From JALOOE01 sp964423545 (lineage in GTDB: Bacteria; Chloroflexota; Anaerolineae; CG2-30-64-16), in the NCBI GenBank assembly GCA_964423545.1, contig CAYRFV010000327.1:1-5658 (forward strand): a stretch of DNA of 5,658 nucleotides. Reading direction: 5' to 3'. Numbering within the stretch: position 1 is the first letter of the stretch; every line of letters begins with the position of its first letter. Below are positions 4,559 to 5,658 of this stretch, piece after piece. The translations under genes and the position numbers were made by a program. Below the pieces are notes generated by a model. That model did not search any database. It saw nothing but the letters and a program-made list of their open reading frames with translations, and was not told the DNA's origin.

Positions 4559-4981
4559 CTATGACAGTTGCGCGTCGACCAGGAATTGCTCTGGCGTGGT
4601 GCAGGCGACGCCGCTGATCAGTCCCAGAGCCAGGATGTCCTGGTCGGTCGAGATCAGATAGCGCGCTTGGCCGATGATGGCGCAGGCCACAAACTTGTCG
4701 TCTTTGGCGTCGGCTGTGATTGGCGGAACGGCGCCCAGGGCTGGCAACAGCGTTGCCCGCTGGCGCAGGGCGTCCATGAGAATCTCGGCTTCGTCTGGCT
4801 GAATGAAGCGCTGCATCGACTCGCGAGCCAGGACTTGATGCAATTCGTTCAGCAGATCGGGCGCCGTAACGATCTCGACCTGGCCTCCAATCCAAAGCTG
4901 CTCGATCAGGAAGCGGATGGCGCGGCTAGGCCGGATGAGATAACGGATGAAGACACTCGTATCCACAACCACCGGGATCAT
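4559..4981 (-). CDS. VapC-like PIN-domain toxin (second PIN toxin)
   Basis: The 140-residue protein is a full-length PIN domain unlike the other PIN toxin in the window. Likely Mg2+ ligands are D7 (VVVDTSVFI), E46 (LLNELHQVL), D94/D95 (DAKDDKFVACAI) and D113/D115 (STDQDIL). The D-A-K-D-D-K-F-V-A-C-A segment places it in the PIN subfamily often annotated 'putative toxin-antitoxin system toxin component, PIN family'. The start ATG 4979-4981 overlaps the antitoxin stop by the ATGA arrangement. The end is convergent with yoeB, and no strong terminator hairpin is visible in the 39-bp gap. All acidic positions are intact. The substrate is unknown. Confidence 0.88.
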   Translation of the reverse strand: MIPVVVDTSVFIRYLIRPSRAIRFLIEQLWIGGQVEIVTAPDLLNELHQVLARESMQRFIQPDEAEILMDALRQRATLLPALGAVPPITADAKDDKFVACAIIGQARYLISTDQDILALGLISGVACTTPEQFLVDAQLS

Positions 4982-5271
4982 GGCTTGGTCTCCGCCTCAT
5001 GAACCTCGGCCCGCGCGCTTTCGATCAACGCCGCCACTTCAGCCTCGCTGAGATCGGCGGCGCGACTCGATGCCTGTTGCGAGGCCTGTTGCAAGCGCGC
5101 CCGCCACAGTTCCTGCTCGCTGGCCAGCAGTTGCTGGTAGCGGCGATAGTCGATCATGGCCACCCTGGGCGTGCCGTAGCGTTCGACCACGACCTCGCCT
5201 TCGGCCAGCACCTGGTCGATGAGGGCGCCAAAGTTTTGTTGCGCCTGGCTGGATTTGAGCATCGTGGGCAT
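4978..5271 (-). CDS. Phd/YefM-type antitoxin paired with the second PIN toxin
   Basis: The 97-residue protein begins MPTMLKSSQAQQNFGALIDQ (1-20), then VLAEGEVVVERYGTPRVAMI and an RRYQQLL helix, the Phd/YefM DNA-binding and dimerisation fold. The C-terminal half (about 51-97) is a long charged helix ending ALIESARAEVHEAETKP, expected to bind the toxin. Phd-fold antitoxins pair with PIN toxins in many bacteria, so this combination is normal. The start is ATG 5269-5271, with TTGGAG seven bases upstream. The ATGA overlap (4978-4981) couples it to the toxin. Palindromes at 5291-5325 directly upstream are the probable self-binding operator. Confidence 0.88.
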   Translation of the reverse strand: MPTMLKSSQAQQNFGALIDQVLAEGEVVVERYGTPRVAMIDYRRYQQLLASEQELWRARLQQASQQASSRAADLSEAEVAALIESARAEVHEAETKP

Positions 5272-5290
5272 GACGTGTCTCCAAGAGGAC

Positions 5291-5356
5291 TAGATGTCAT
5301 CTAAGTTGGATATGTTAGATGACATTAGTTTAGCATAATCCTTCTCGTGCAGCCAA
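5291..5356 (-). promoter_or_regulatory. phd-vapC promoter and palindromic operator
   Basis: ATGTCATCTAA (5294-5304) and TTAGATGACAT (5315-5325) form a perfect 11-bp inverted repeat with a 10-base spacer. The left arm also lies in a smaller perfect palindrome TAGATG-T-CATCTA (5291-5303). On the minus strand, TTGGCT (5356-5351) followed after 18 bases by TAAACT (5332-5327) is a weak but correctly spaced promoter whose start would fall in the palindrome. The palindrome is convincing as an operator; the exact hexamers are tentative. Confidence 0.5.
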
Positions 5357-5394
5357 TTGACTGGCCGGTTAGCGAAGAAGCCGCTTGGCAGGTT

Positions 5395-5658
5395 CTTGGG
5401 ACACGGATCAGGGCCGATTCACACGGATTTTCAACACAAGTCACTGTTCCAATCCGTGTTCTTCCGTGTTCATCCGTGTCCAGGCGACTTTTCCGACAGG
5501 CTGCTAAAATGCTTGGGACACGGATCAGGGCCGATTCACACGGATTTTCAACACAGATCACTGTTCCACTCCGTGTTCTTCCGTGTTCATCCGTGTCCAG
5601 ACGACTTTTCCGACAGGCTGCTAAAATGCTTGGGACACGGATCAGGGCCGATTCACAC
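5395..5658. repeat. 117-bp tandem repeat, two full copies plus a partial third
   Basis: CTTGGGACACGG recurs at 5395, 5512 and 5629, an exact 117-bp period. Units 5395-5511 and 5512-5628 differ at about four positions; the third is cut by the window edge. Each unit holds ACACGGA twice and TCCGTGT three times at a 10-bp period (5453, 5463, 5473 in unit 1). Its ends include the perfect inverted pair GGACACGGAT / ATCCGTGTCC (5399-5408 with 5472-5481), so single strands can fold. There is no gene from 5272 to the window end. A 78-codon minus-strand frame across the repeats (5325-5561) is the spurious kind such repeats commonly yield. Confidence 0.9.

Noticed and set aside
5325..5561. 78-codon minus-strand reading frame (VENPCESALIRVP-type peptide repeated twice)
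   Set aside because: It is simply the translation of the 117-bp tandem repeat, with no family resemblance and no ribosome site; peptides of this kind are a common artefact of such repeats.
5395..5658. Possible CRISPR array
   Set aside because: The whole 117-bp period is conserved, with no variable spacers between short repeats, so it is an ordinary tandem repeat.

Overview
The window is GC-rich bacterial DNA from the edge of a type III CRISPR-Cas accessory locus that runs into a dense toxin-antitoxin (TA) island. No rRNA, tRNA, CRISPR array or taxonomic marker gene is present, so the host is uncertain. The Csx15-type protein, this style of Cys-rich Cas6, the piled-up TA pairs and the ATCCGTGT-type repeats are a combination I associate with Chloroflexota (Anaerolineae/Caldilineae-like), but this is inference from recalled families.

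Layout. At 1-114 (+) is the C-terminal end of a WYL-domain regulator that runs in from outside the window. Convergent with it, on the minus strand and read right to left, is a compact CRISPR operon: csx15 (2192-1800), a membrane-anchored CARF sensor protein (1800-1111) and cas6 (1100-78). These genes are joined by a 1-nt TAATG overlap and a 10-nt gap. From 2257 to 5271 there are four complete TA modules of different families: hicB-hicA (+), abrB-vapC (-), yefM-yoeB (+) and phd-vapC (-). Each has overlapping antitoxin and toxin genes, and three have recognisable promoter/operator sequences. The window ends with a 117-bp tandem repeat (5395-5658 and beyond).

Two features stand out. First, the TM-CARF protein has two predicted membrane helices followed by a CARF domain with a DITGGT signature. 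It looks like a membrane effector switched on by cyclic oligoadenylate, comparable in concept to Cam1, and it is translationally coupled to Csx15. Second, the 5' end of csx15 is present three times. There is one full gene and two truncated copies (135 bp and 195 bp, about 98% identical to it). All copies end at the csx15 start codon, and they bracket the hicBA and abrB-vapC modules on the same strand. Recombination between copies would delete a TA module, leave csx15 intact and put the CRISPR operon behind a different upstream region.

How the genes may work together: Cas6 makes crRNA for a type III effector complex encoded elsewhere. That complex would make cyclic oligoadenylate on target recognition, the TM-CARF protein would respond at the membrane, and Csx15 would bind or remove the messenger. 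The TA modules would either stabilise the island or add dormancy-type defence. The functional links are inference; the gene identities rest on sequence motifs visible in the window.
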